Assembly: GCA_030642845.1 (NCBI GenBank)
Contig: DAOWMZ010000015.1
Coordinates: forward strand, 1-13,319
Length of the DNA: 13,319 nt
Direction: 5' to 3'
Origin: Candidatus Zixiibacteriota bacterium
GTDB lineage: Bacteria; Zixibacteria; MSB-5A5; GN15; FEB-12
The position numbers and the translations under genes were made by a program. The notes beneath the pieces are model-generated. The model had not been told where the DNA came from. It saw nothing but the letters and a program-made list of their open reading frames with translations, and ran no database searches. Positions 6,579 to 13,319 of this stretch are shown piece by piece (the stretch's first letter is position 1; every line of letters starts with the position of its first letter).

Positions 6579-8379
6579 TATTGCCCCTGGATAAATTCTT
6601 ATCACGAGTTATTAATGCTTCTATAGCTTGTTTTTTAATATTTGTACGCCAATTTGTAGAGAGCTTCATAAGCTCTTTCTCAGCTTTTTTGCTATTATTG
6701 AACGTTAGAGCATAAAAAGCGGCTTCACGGGAATTTAATCTGGCCCGTATATTAAAAATAATAAAAGGCTTAATAAGCTTCACCAGAAAACTTACAGCAT
6801 TTTCTCCTCCGATTATGGAGTATGCTCGCAGATGAGATTTGTGATCGATATTATAATTACTAAGAAAAGCGGAATCTTTTATAATTTCAGAAAACTTTTT
6901 AAAAGTTTCATTACCTGGCCGATTAATCAAATTATTAAGTGCGATAATACTGATTTCAGTATCTTCGTCAAGGGTAATCTGACATAATAATTCAGTAGCC
7001 AGAAGATTTTTAACATTTTCCAGAGAGTTGACAATCTCAAGGCGGACCCTTTGTTCTTTGTGATTAATTGCTTCAAATAAATATTTAAGCGATTTTTCAT
7101 CTCCTATATTCGCCAGAATCATTACCGAGTTTCTAACTACAAACCAGCGTTTATCATAAATTCCCCTTGAAATAATATCAGCTTTCCCTTTACCGTTTTT
7201 GATGAGGTAATCACAAAGTTTCTCCCGATGATGGCGGTGTTCGAGAACTACCAACAAATCAACTATAGCCGCAAATGATTCCCATCCAAAAACATTGAGG
7301 TATTTAAATAGATCATCAGGTTTAATTTTTTTGTGATTATTGAGAGATTCGCCCAAATCATTGAACCTGTCCCTGCTGCCGATAGTCATTCTGGATTCTT
7401 TTATCCGATCAGCCCATATAGGCTTGTTCACGTGAAGTTTAGCTTCATAAGCATTTAGGAAGATCATTAACTCAGCGGCCAGATCAAGACGACCCTCTTT
7501 AATAAATTCGGAATTTATTTTTTCACTGATTGTAATTGATTCTTTAAATGGTTCCAATTCCACTTCCTGAAGAATTACTTCTTTAATCAGATAGTAATTG
7601 GAATCATGGATATTAAACTGTTTATCACTTTTAAGAATACTCTTGATCTTAATTTTTTCTTCATTGGTCAGCATTTTTTCACTGCCAACAATCAGAGAAG
7701 CATTTGCTGTGGGTGTTGATGACTGCTCAATATTATCATAACCCATAGCTTCGGTAGCTTCTTTAATTTTTAGGCGCTGGGAATCTCCCGGTGAAAAATT
7801 ATAGATGTCCCAACCACCGTCATCAAAAGTATATTCTTTCGGATCAGGAATATTGGGCGTAAAAATCTCTTGGTATTCCTTAACCACAAGATTATCAGAT
7901 GAATTATCATCGCCGAGCCCTGCTTTTTCATAATCCTGAAATTCCAGAAGCGACTTATCTTCAAAGGTAGTAAATTTGAATCCTTCCAGATCAACATTCC
8001 AGAATAATTCTACCAGATCACAACCACGTTCAGCTTCATTTTCATACTTTTTTAAGGCTGACAAAATTTGCTGTATATCATCGGGAATAATTTTCTCATT
8101 AAAAATTAGATTTTTTATACCGGCATCAAAGAAAATCCCCGCTAATCTGTCTTCATTGGATTTATCCTTAAAAACCAGCTCATTATTAACCTTAAGCAGT
8201 CCCTTTTCGGATTCAATATTTATAGGTCCATAAATACTTACCAGTTCTACTAATCTAATCGAAAATGACTGACGCAGAGATTGGGGGAGGGGATTGTCTT
8301 CGGGATATAAGGCGATAACCTTGATAACCTTCTGAAGATCCTTAAGGATCAGTTTTATGTCTGTAATTTTATCCGACAT
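6568..8379 (-). CDS. HEAT-repeat protein, partner of the HD-GYP protein
   Basis: A 603-residue soluble protein without signal peptide or membrane segments. Residues 1-110 form a mixed alpha/beta-looking region similar in pattern to the N-terminus of the HD-GYP protein encoded next. Residues about 150-240 are acidic and low in complexity, a likely flexible linker. Residues about 340-595 are helical; HEAT-type repeats are clearest at 408-460 (RWFVVRNSVMILANIGD, then QRVRLEIVNSLENV). HEAT arrays are protein-binding scaffolds, so a regulatory or scaffolding role for the phosphodiesterase partner is inferred from the 11-nt gene overlap. No catalytic motif is seen. There is no good Shine-Dalgarno; a TATACT box (8394-8389) lies 9 nt before the ATG. 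Confidence 0.75.
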   Translation of the reverse strand: MSDKITDIKLILKDLQKVIKVIALYPEDNPLPQSLRQSFSIRLVELVSIYGPINIESEKGLLKVNNELVFKDKSNEDRLAGIFFDAGIKNLIFNEKIIPDDIQQILSALKKYENEAERGCDLVELFWNVDLEGFKFTTFEDKSLLEFQDYEKAGLGDDNSSDNLVVKEYQEIFTPNIPDPKEYTFDDGGWDIYNFSPGDSQRLKIKEATEAMGYDNIEQSSTPTANASLIVGSEKMLTNEEKIKIKSILKSDKQFNIHDSNYYLIKEVILQEVELEPFKESITISEKINSEFIKEGRLDLAAELMIFLNAYEAKLHVNKPIWADRIKESRMTIGSRDRFNDLGESLNNHKKIKPDDLFKYLNVFGWESFAAIVDLLVVLEHRHHREKLCDYLIKNGKGKADIISRGIYDKRWFVVRNSVMILANIGDEKSLKYLFEAINHKEQRVRLEIVNSLENVKNLLATELLCQITLDEDTEISIIALNNLINRPGNETFKKFSEIIKDSAFLSNYNIDHKSHLRAYSIIGGENAVSFLVKLIKPFIIFNIRARLNSREAAFYALTFNNSKKAEKELMKLSTNWRTNIKKQAIEALITRDKNLSRGNNDY

Positions 8380-8388
8380 ATCAACCCA

Positions 8389-8394
8389 AGTATA
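8389..8394 (-). promoter_or_regulatory. Possible -10 box for the HEAT/HD-GYP operon
   Basis: TATACT on the minus strand, 9 nt before ATG 8379, would give a leader of only two or three bases. The -35 region is poor; TAGACA is present but 20 nt away. Confidence 0.3.
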
Positions 8395-8459
8395 AAAATT
8401 TACATTTCTAATCCTGTCTAATATTATCGGAAGAATATGGTTTTTTTTAATATAGGAAG

Positions 8460-8472
8460 CAGGCGTAGCCTG
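8460..8472. repeat. Short palindrome related to the repeat at 3439-3453
   Basis: CAGGC-GTA-GCCTG, a 5-bp stem with a 3-nt loop, flanked by AGGAA and TTCCT arms. It shares TAGCCTG and a following AT-rich tract with the copies at 3446 and 12377. Confidence 0.4.
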
Positions 8473-8660
8473 ATTTTCCTAAAAGGTATTGATTTGGAAT
8501 AAATCCTGTGTATGGACGAAGCATTCCTATGAAAAGTATCGTAAAAATTAGCTGTAATCATCAGAAAATGTTACGCCCCTACGAATTGAACAATAAATTG
8601 TTACCCATGTCGACGGCCTAAACTGGATATTATGTGACCATCTGTACAATAATCAATGAG

Positions 8661-8681
8661 AAAACCCACCCGTTGGGTGGG
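8661..8681 (-). terminator. Second, weaker intrinsic terminator of the sugar operon
   Basis: On the minus strand CCCACCC-AAC-GGGTGGG forms a 7-bp GC-rich stem with a 3-nt loop, followed by TTTTCT. It lies downstream of the stronger terminator at 8717-8756 and would act as back-up. Confidence 0.5.
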
Positions 8682-8716
8682 GTACTGAATTAGCAGGGAT
8701 CTGCCATACTTGACTC

Positions 8717-8756
8717 AAAAAAAAGGCAGAACAGATAAATAGTAAATGGTTCTGCC
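8717..8756 (-). terminator. Intrinsic terminator of the gmd-rmd-wbpA operon
   Basis: Read on the minus strand, GGCAGAAC (8756-8749) pairs perfectly with GTTCTGCC (8732-8725) across a 16-nt AT-rich loop, followed directly by eight T residues (8724-8717). It begins 62 nt beyond the wbpA stop codon, in the right orientation. Confidence 0.75.
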
Positions 8757-8771
8757 CTAGAATCCTAAGCA

Positions 8772-8790
8772 GCAGATGTGGACATTTGCC
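8772..8790. repeat. Degenerate copy of the GGCAGATG palindromic repeat
   Basis: GCAGATGTGGACATTTGCC, one base off the perfect palindrome at 12401-12420 over this stretch. It lies between the wbpA stop and its terminator. Confidence 0.6.
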
Positions 8791-8817
8791 AGCCACTTTT
8801 AATAAATAAAACAATAT

Positions 8818-10158
8818 TTATAAAACTTCGATTTTTTTGCGGTTCTTTATTACCCCTTTGGTAGCGTTTCTGGTATCAAAAACCACTTTGGAATTATCCA
8901 CAATCCACTGGTATTCATAAGCTGAATGATGGGTCAATATTACAGTCATATCAGCCTTTTTGAGCAGGCTTGCAGTCAGTTTTGTCGACTTTTTGTTGCT
9001 TCCCTGCCACTTGATTTTCGGTACATGGGGATCATTGTAAACTACTTTTGCCCCTTTGTCTTCGAGCAGTTTCATAACATCAAGAGCAGGAGATTCGCGG
9101 ACATCTTTTATGTCCGGTTTATAAGCAATTCCCAGAACTAAAACTTTCGATTTGTTTAGAGCTTTGGCAAAGCGGTCATTGAGAGTATTGCCTACTCTTT
9201 GAACTACCCATTCCGGCATACTGGAATTAATATCCCCGGCAAGCTCAATAAAGCGTGCATAATAATTAAGTGATTTGAGTTTCCATGAAAGATAGTGCGG
9301 ATCAATCGGGATACAATGCCCACCCAATCCGGGACCTGGATAGAAAGGCATAAACCCAAATGGCTTGGTAGCAGCAGCATCAATTATCTCCCAGGCATCA
9401 AGCCCAAGACGATCGCACATCAGAGCAACCTCATTGACCAGTCCGATATTAACCGAACGGAAAGTGTTTTCCAAAAGTTTAACCATCTCAGCTGCTTGAG
9501 TTGAGGAGACAGCATGAATATTGGGCATAATCTGCTCATAGAAAATTTTGGCCGCTTTGGTGCAGTTGGGAGTAGTACCGCCAACAACACGAGGTGTATT
9601 TTTGGTAGTGTAATTAACATTGCCCGGGTCAACTCTTTCTGGGGAAAATGCCAGGAAAAAATCATGCCCTGCTTTTTGTCCATTTTTTGATAACAGGGGA
9701 AGAATCAGATCTTCGGTAGTACCCGGGTAAGTAGTGGATTCCAGAACTACTAAGGATCCTTTTTTAAGATTAGCTTTGACATGATTGACGGCGGATAAAA
9801 TATAACTGACATCCGGGTCCTTGGTTTTGGAGAGAGGGGTTGGGACACAAATTGAAATTGTATCCATTTTGGAAATAAGTTTAAAATTGTCAGTTGCAAT
9901 AAATTTGCCGCCTTTAACAGCATCAGCTACGATTTTATCAGGGATATCATCAATATCAGATTTGCCTTTGTTGAGCAGTTTTATTTTTGATTTGGCAATA
10001 TCAAAACCGGTTACCTTAAAACCGGCATGTACAAGTTCCATTGATAACGGAAGACCCACATAACCAAGACCAACAACGCCTACGTTAGCGGTTTTATTTT
10101 TGATTTTATCAATCAGCTTATTATAAGCAGCATTACTGTTTTGACTCTTTTTTGCCAT
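8818..10158 (-). CDS. wbpA: Nucleotide-sugar dehydrogenase, UDP-N-acetylglucosamine 6-dehydrogenase type
   Basis: A 446-residue cytoplasmic enzyme with the full UDP-glucose/GDP-mannose dehydrogenase architecture. The N-terminal Rossmann domain has GLGYVGLP at 30-37. ESTTYPGT follows at 140-147, and the central domain has the catalytic Cys282 in GGHCIPIDP (279-287). A C-terminal Rossmann domain (VLVLGIAYK, about 340-348) follows. The many blocks shared with Pseudomonas WbpA (ESTTYPGTTE, AAATKPFGF, YPGPGLGGHCIPIDP) point to NAD-dependent oxidation of UDP-GlcNAc, or a close UDP-HexNAc, to the uronic acid. The precise epimer is inferred. Two adjacent ATGs compete; I chose 10158 because AGGAG lies 5 nt before it, against 2 nt for 10161. 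It is the last gene of the operon, before two terminators. Confidence 0.9.
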   Translation of the reverse strand: MAKKSQNSNAAYNKLIDKIKNKTANVGVVGLGYVGLPLSMELVHAGFKVTGFDIAKSKIKLLNKGKSDIDDIPDKIVADAVKGGKFIATDNFKLISKMDTISICVPTPLSKTKDPDVSYILSAVNHVKANLKKGSLVVLESTTYPGTTEDLILPLLSKNGQKAGHDFFLAFSPERVDPGNVNYTTKNTPRVVGGTTPNCTKAAKIFYEQIMPNIHAVSSTQAAEMVKLLENTFRSVNIGLVNEVALMCDRLGLDAWEIIDAAATKPFGFMPFYPGPGLGGHCIPIDPHYLSWKLKSLNYYARFIELAGDINSSMPEWVVQRVGNTLNDRFAKALNKSKVLVLGIAYKPDIKDVRESPALDVMKLLEDKGAKVVYNDPHVPKIKWQGSNKKSTKLTASLLKKADMTVILTHHSAYEYQWIVDNSKVVFDTRNATKGVIKNRKKIEVL

Positions 10159-10180
10159 CATTTCTCCTATCAACTCATCC

Positions 10181-11149
10181 TTAATGAGCAGATAATTCGT
10201 TTAACCAATATTTGTAAGTGTCACTGAGTGACTCTTTTAATTTATATCGGGATTTAAATCCGAGTTCTTGAACTACCCGCTTGTTGCTTCCCCGAAGAAT
10301 CGGGATATCGTTTTTTCTAAAACGTGTTTTATCAATTTTTATATTTATTTTTTTAGAACTAAATCCTGTCAATGTTTTCAAAACCGAACTTATTGCTACT
10401 GCTTTACCGGAACATAACTGATAAATCCGCCCCGGTTTGCCATTTTCTGATATTAATCGGTAACCTCTGACAATATCGCGTACATCCGATAAATCTCTTT
10501 TGGTCGAGAGATCGCCAACCGACATAACAGGCTTTTTAATTCCGAGTTCAATTTCTGCGACTTGTTTGGCAAAATCGGGGACAACAAAACTCTCTGCCTG
10601 CCTTGGACCGCAATGATTAAAAGAACGAGCAATCATTATTGGTAAATTATATTGCTTATAATAGAAGAGGCATAGCCTCTCGGCGGTTACTTTGGAGATA
10701 GCATAGGGGGAAATCGGATTCAGAGGATAATCTTCGGTTACAGTTGATGATTTTGGTTTAATGATTCCATAACAATCCGAAGAACTCACAAACACTACCG
10801 TAGGTGGTTTTTTCAAATGTTTAGCTGCCCGCAGAATATTTAATGTCCCCTCAATATTGACCCGATAGGTCATTCTTTCCAATGAAAATGATTTCCCAAC
10901 CGAAGCCATAGCAGCTAAATGAAAAATGTAGTTGGGATTTATTTTGGATGCAACCTTGTTGCATTTATCAGAATTGAGTATATCTAATTTTAATAGGGTC
11001 AGCTCATTCTTAATAGCCTTGAGATTTTTGGTCGATTCACCCGGATATAATGCCCCCGTAACATTATAATTTTTATCTAATAATTCTTCGGCCAGGTAAG
11101 ACCCGGCAAAACCGGCAATACCTGTGATAAATGCAGTCTTTTTTTTCAT
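10181..11149 (-). CDS. rmd: GDP-4-dehydro-6-deoxy-D-mannose reductase (RMD-like)
   Basis: A 322-residue short-chain dehydrogenase/epimerase. The dinucleotide-binding motif is TGIAGFAGSYLAE (Gly10, Gly13, Gly16), and the catalytic set is Ser122-124 plus Tyr149-x-x-x-Lys153 (YAISK). KRDLSDVRDIVRGY (217-230) and the end around DIPILRG (281-287) match the RMD/GDP-4-keto-6-deoxymannose reductase branch. Such enzymes reduce the product of Gmd to GDP-D-rhamnose. A related 4-reductase giving another 6-deoxyhexose, such as GDP-6-deoxy-talose, cannot be excluded from motifs alone. The ATG is only 3 nt after the gmd stop, so the two genes encode successive enzymes and are probably translationally coupled. 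Confidence 0.82.
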   Translation of the reverse strand: MKKKTAFITGIAGFAGSYLAEELLDKNYNVTGALYPGESTKNLKAIKNELTLLKLDILNSDKCNKVASKINPNYIFHLAAMASVGKSFSLERMTYRVNIEGTLNILRAAKHLKKPPTVVFVSSSDCYGIIKPKSSTVTEDYPLNPISPYAISKVTAERLCLFYYKQYNLPIMIARSFNHCGPRQAESFVVPDFAKQVAEIELGIKKPVMSVGDLSTKRDLSDVRDIVRGYRLISENGKPGRIYQLCSGKAVAISSVLKTLTGFSSKKINIKIDKTRFRKNDIPILRGSNKRVVQELGFKSRYKLKESLSDTYKYWLNELSAH

Positions 11150-11152
11150 TCT

Positions 11153-12115
<963 letters not shown>

Positions 12116-12140
12116 TTATAAGACATCCTTTTGAAAATAT

Positions 12141-12176
12141 TCAAAGGTAATAAATTACTTTTATACAAACCTTTGA
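12141..12176 (-). promoter_or_regulatory. Inverted repeat in the gmd 5' leader
   Basis: TCAAAGGT (12141-12148) and ACCTTTGA (12169-12176) are perfect 8-nt inverted arms around a 20-nt AT-rich spacer. The predicted transcription start is near 12175, so the hairpin would form at the very 5' end of the gmd mRNA. It could be an operator dyad or an mRNA-stabilising stem. Confidence 0.4.
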
Positions 12177-12181
12177 TTTTG

Positions 12182-12210
12182 AATATATACTTACATTCCA
12201 CAGGGGTCAA
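12182..12210 (-). promoter_or_regulatory. Sigma70-type promoter of gmd-rmd-wbpA
   Basis: Minus strand: TTGACC (12210-12205), a 17-nt spacer, TATATT (12187-12182). Each hexamer matches the consensus at five of six positions. It gives a leader of about 60 nt to the gmd ATG at 12115. Confidence 0.6.
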
Positions 12211-12256
12211 ATATAATAAGGCTATTCATTAATCCCCTATTTCTTTAGTCGGACAT

Positions 12257-12281
12257 ATATTGGTTCTTATACAACCAATAT
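12257..12281. repeat. Perfect 9-bp inverted repeat between divergent promoters
   Basis: ATATTGGTT and AACCAATAT flank a 7-nt spacer CTTATAC. It lies about 47 nt upstream of the gmd -35 box and 23 nt upstream of the plus-strand promoter candidate. There is no T-run on either side, so it is not a terminator; a transcription-factor site is possible. Confidence 0.45.
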
Positions 12282-12303
12282 CATCATGAATATTAAAAAT
12301 TAT

Positions 12304-12331
12304 TTGAAAAGGGGCTATGATTGTGTATAAT
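12304..12331 (+). promoter_or_regulatory. Candidate promoter of the TPR gene
   Basis: TTGAAA (12304-12309), a 16-nt spacer and TATAAT (12326-12331). Transcription from near 12338 would place the hairpin repeats in a leader of about 190 nt. Confidence 0.4.
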
Positions 12332-12341
12332 TAGCATTCAG

Positions 12342-12382
12342 TAGGGCAGGATCCCTGAGCGATCCTGCCATAAGCATAGCCT
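12342..12382. repeat. 41-nt hairpin repeat, copy 1
   Basis: It contains GGCAGGATC / GATCCTGCC (12345-12369), a 9-bp stem with a 7-nt loop, followed by AAGCATAGCCT. It is 38/41 identical to the copy at 12440-12480. Confidence 0.7.
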
Positions 12383-12399
12383 GTGATATTATTATTAAA

Positions 12400-12429
12400 G
12401 GGCAGATGTGGACATCTGCCGCTCACAAA
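12400..12429. repeat. Best copy of the GGCAGATG palindromic repeat
   Basis: GGCAGATGTGGACATCTGCC (12401-12420) is a perfect palindrome of 9-nt arms around GG, followed by GCTCACAA. Related copies lie at 3427-3470 (chimeric) and 8772-8790 (degenerate). Here it lies between the two 41-nt repeats. Confidence 0.7.
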
Positions 12430-12439
12430 ATATAGTAAG

Positions 12440-12480
12440 TAGAGCAGGATCCCAGAGCGATCCTGCCACAAGCATAGCCT
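12440..12480. repeat. 41-nt hairpin repeat, copy 2
   Basis: GCAGGATC / GATCCTGC (12444-12466), an 8-bp stem with a 7-nt loop, then AAGCATAGCCT. It differs from copy 1 at three positions (12443, 12454, 12469) and lies exactly 98 nt downstream. Confidence 0.7.
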
Positions 12481-12490
12481 AACTGTAAAC

Positions 12491-12509
12491 GGGCGACACA
12501 AGGCCGCCC
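12491..12509. repeat. GGGCG/CGCCC hairpin before the TPR gene
   Basis: A 5-bp GC stem with a 9-nt loop (ACACAAGGC), followed by TCTACGCG. It resembles short GC-rich intergenic repeats seen in other genomes (recall). It ends 11 nt before the ribosome-binding site. Confidence 0.4.
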
Positions 12510-12530
12510 TCTACGCGAATAGGAGAAAAT

Positions 12531-13319
12531 ATGAAAAAATTATTTTTTGTTATTGTCTCTTTGCTATTAATATCAACAGTATGGTCAATTGAAGTTGAAA
12601 GAAAAGGATCTCATGTGTCAAATTCAGAAATAACTCCCGATTCTTTGTTAAACGAGGGGGATGCTATTTTTAAATCCAGAGAATATGAAAAAGCCCTTGA
12701 AAAATACAAAGAAGCTTTAAAAGCCTCACAAAGTGAATTCAATAATTCGGTGGAAGCCGAGGCTCTTTCGCAGATTGCTCGTATGTACCTAATTACCAGC
12801 AATAAAGAAGAAGGACGCAAATGGATCACCGAAGCGGGTGAAAAAGCCAAAGAATCCGACCCGATGGGATGGTCGCGCTATCTTGGGGTAAAGGGGCGTT
12901 TTGAATGGCAGGACAATGATCTTAAAACATCGCGGGAAACATTTGAACAGATGTACACTTTCTGCCATGTCAATGCTCTCTGGGGACGGGCAGTTGATGC
13001 GGCTCACATGATTGCGATTGTTGCAGAAACTCCCGAAGAGCAGATTGAATGGGGACGTAAGGGGATCGAAGCGGCCGAGGCGAGCGAGAATGAAAGCTGG
13101 CTGGGACCGTTGTGGAACAACCTTGCCGGGACATACTGGGAAAACAAAGCCTATGACACTGCATTGGAATGCTATATAAAAGCACGCGAGTATCACTGGC
13201 GTTATTCGGGCGAGATAGGCAAACTGTTTGCTGATTATCATGTCGGAATGACCCATCGCTTTTTGGGCAATTATAAAGAAGCCCGCCAATGGTTACGTCC
13301 GGTATTGGCCTGGGCAGAA
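12531..13319 (+). CDS. Secreted TPR-repeat protein, C-terminus off the right edge
   Basis: The frame is open for 263 codons to the window edge. AGGAG lies 5 nt before the ATG. Residues 1-19 are a Sec signal peptide (two Lys, then a hydrophobic core, with Val-Trp-Ser before the likely cut), so the product is periplasmic or surface-exposed. Helical tetratricopeptide-like repeats follow. The clearest are at about 41-73 (LLNEGDAIFKSREYEKALEK, then YKEAL) and 193-222 (PLWNNLAGTYWENKAYDTAL, then ECYIKARE), with a further unit at the right edge (THRFLGNYKEARQWL). TPRs bind proteins; no enzymatic motif is seen in the visible part. It is divergent from gmd. Many antisense frames open across it because it is rich in Glu, Ala and Lys, but they are shadows. 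Confidence 0.82.
   Translation, partial: MKKLFFVIVSLLLISTVWSIEVERKGSHVSNSEITPDSLLNEGDAIFKSREYEKALEKYKEALKASQSEFNNSVEAEALSQIARMYLITSNKEEGRKWITEAGEKAKESDPMGWSRYLGVKGRFEWQDNDLKTSRETFEQMYTFCHVNALWGRAVDAAHMIAIVAETPEEQIEWGRKGIEAAEASENESWLGPLWNNLAGTYWENKAYDTALECYIKAREYHWRYSGEIGKLFADYHVGMTHRFLGNYKEARQWLRPVLAWAE

Larger units (their letters stand above)
8380..8817. other. 438-nt intergenic region, no credible gene
   Basis: It holds two minus-strand terminators (8661-8681 and 8717-8756) and a degenerate repeat (8772-8790). It also holds a small hairpin CAGGC-GTA-GCCTG (8460-8472), an AACAAT-AA-ATTGTT dyad (8589-8602) and GCAG-GGAT-CTGC (8693-8704). About 8597-8650 may be an insertion-sequence relic, but no transposase is present. 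A 30-codon plus-strand frame at 8529-8621 has no ribosome-binding site. Confidence 0.6.
12116..12530. other. 415-nt divergent intergenic region between gmd and the TPR gene
   Basis: From left to right it holds the gmd leader and promoter, a 9-bp dyad (12257-12281) and a plus-strand promoter candidate (12304-12331). Three hairpin repeats (12345-12369, 12401-12420 and 12444-12466), a GGGCG/CGCCC hairpin (12491-12509) and the TPR ribosome-binding site follow. I see no gene in it. Confidence 0.65.

Noticed and set aside
6579..6605. GTG start adding nine residues to the HD-GYP protein
   Set aside because: ATG 6578 has AGGGG at ideal spacing; the GTG has no ribosome-binding site and lies deeper inside the upstream gene.
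8529..8621. A 30-codon plus-strand frame in the intergenic region after the HEAT gene
   Set aside because: No ribosome-binding site, no recognisable sequence, and it runs into what looks like repeat or relic DNA.
10159..10173. TTG 10173 or ATG 10161 as the start of the WbpA-like protein
   Set aside because: The TTG precedes the AGGAG, and ATG 10161 is only 2 nt from it; ATG 10158 has 5-nt spacing.
12257..12281. Reading the 9-bp dyad as a terminator
   Set aside because: AT-rich stem with no T-run on either strand and no gene ending nearby.
12789..13289. A 166-codon minus-strand open frame opposite the TPR gene
   Set aside because: It is antisense to a clear TPR coding frame with a signal peptide and ribosome-binding site; its Phe/Pro/Arg-rich translation is typical of a shadow frame.

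Overview
The window looks like a chromosomal segment from a Gram-negative, AT-leaning bacterium. The evidence is an exosortase with its EpsI partner (a system of outer-membrane bacteria), a lipoprotein, and Sec signal peptides on several products. The gene mix (exosortase/EpsI, a DUF5683-type protein, an HD-GYP protein paired with a HEAT protein) and the many short palindromic intergenic repeats suggest an uncultured lineage of the FCB type, for example Zixibacteria-like. That placement rests on recall and is only a guess. No rRNA, tRNA, CRISPR array or transposase gene was seen.

Layout. (1) Positions 1-3283, minus strand: an exosortase operon in the order exosortase, EpsI, UbiA-family polyprenyl-phosphate phosphoribosyltransferase-like protein, and a lipoprotein running off the left edge. 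A possible 10-codon leader ORF precedes the exosortase. (2) 3523-5149, plus strand: a diacylglycerol-kinase-type lipid kinase and a DUF5683-type envelope protein, 4 nt apart. (3) 5139-8379, minus strand: a HEAT-repeat protein followed, with an 11-nt overlap, by an HD-GYP cyclic-di-GMP phosphodiesterase-type protein. The N-terminal regions of the two look related. (4) 8380-8817: a non-coding stretch with two minus-strand terminators and repeat debris. (5) 8818-12115, minus strand: a nucleotide-sugar operon gmd-rmd-wbpA, predicted to make GDP-D-rhamnose and a UDP-N-acetylhexosaminuronic acid. (6) 12116-12530: a divergent intergenic region with a good gmd promoter, a dyad and a cluster of hairpin repeats. 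(7) 12531 to the right edge, plus strand: the start of a secreted TPR protein.

Together the genes point to envelope and surface-polysaccharide biology. Nucleotide sugars are made by operon 5. Operon 1 probably sorts C-terminally tagged proteins to the cell surface and may make a polyprenyl-linked pentose donor. The HEAT/HD-GYP pair could connect this to cyclic-di-GMP. No exosortase substrate is visible in the window.

The most interesting non-gene signals are as follows. TATAAT boxes sit 5-6 nt before three start codons, suggesting leaderless mRNAs. A mini-ORF is coupled to the exosortase start. The HEAT and HD-GYP proteins share an N-terminal pattern. A mosaic family of palindromic repeats includes one copy that looks like a chimera.
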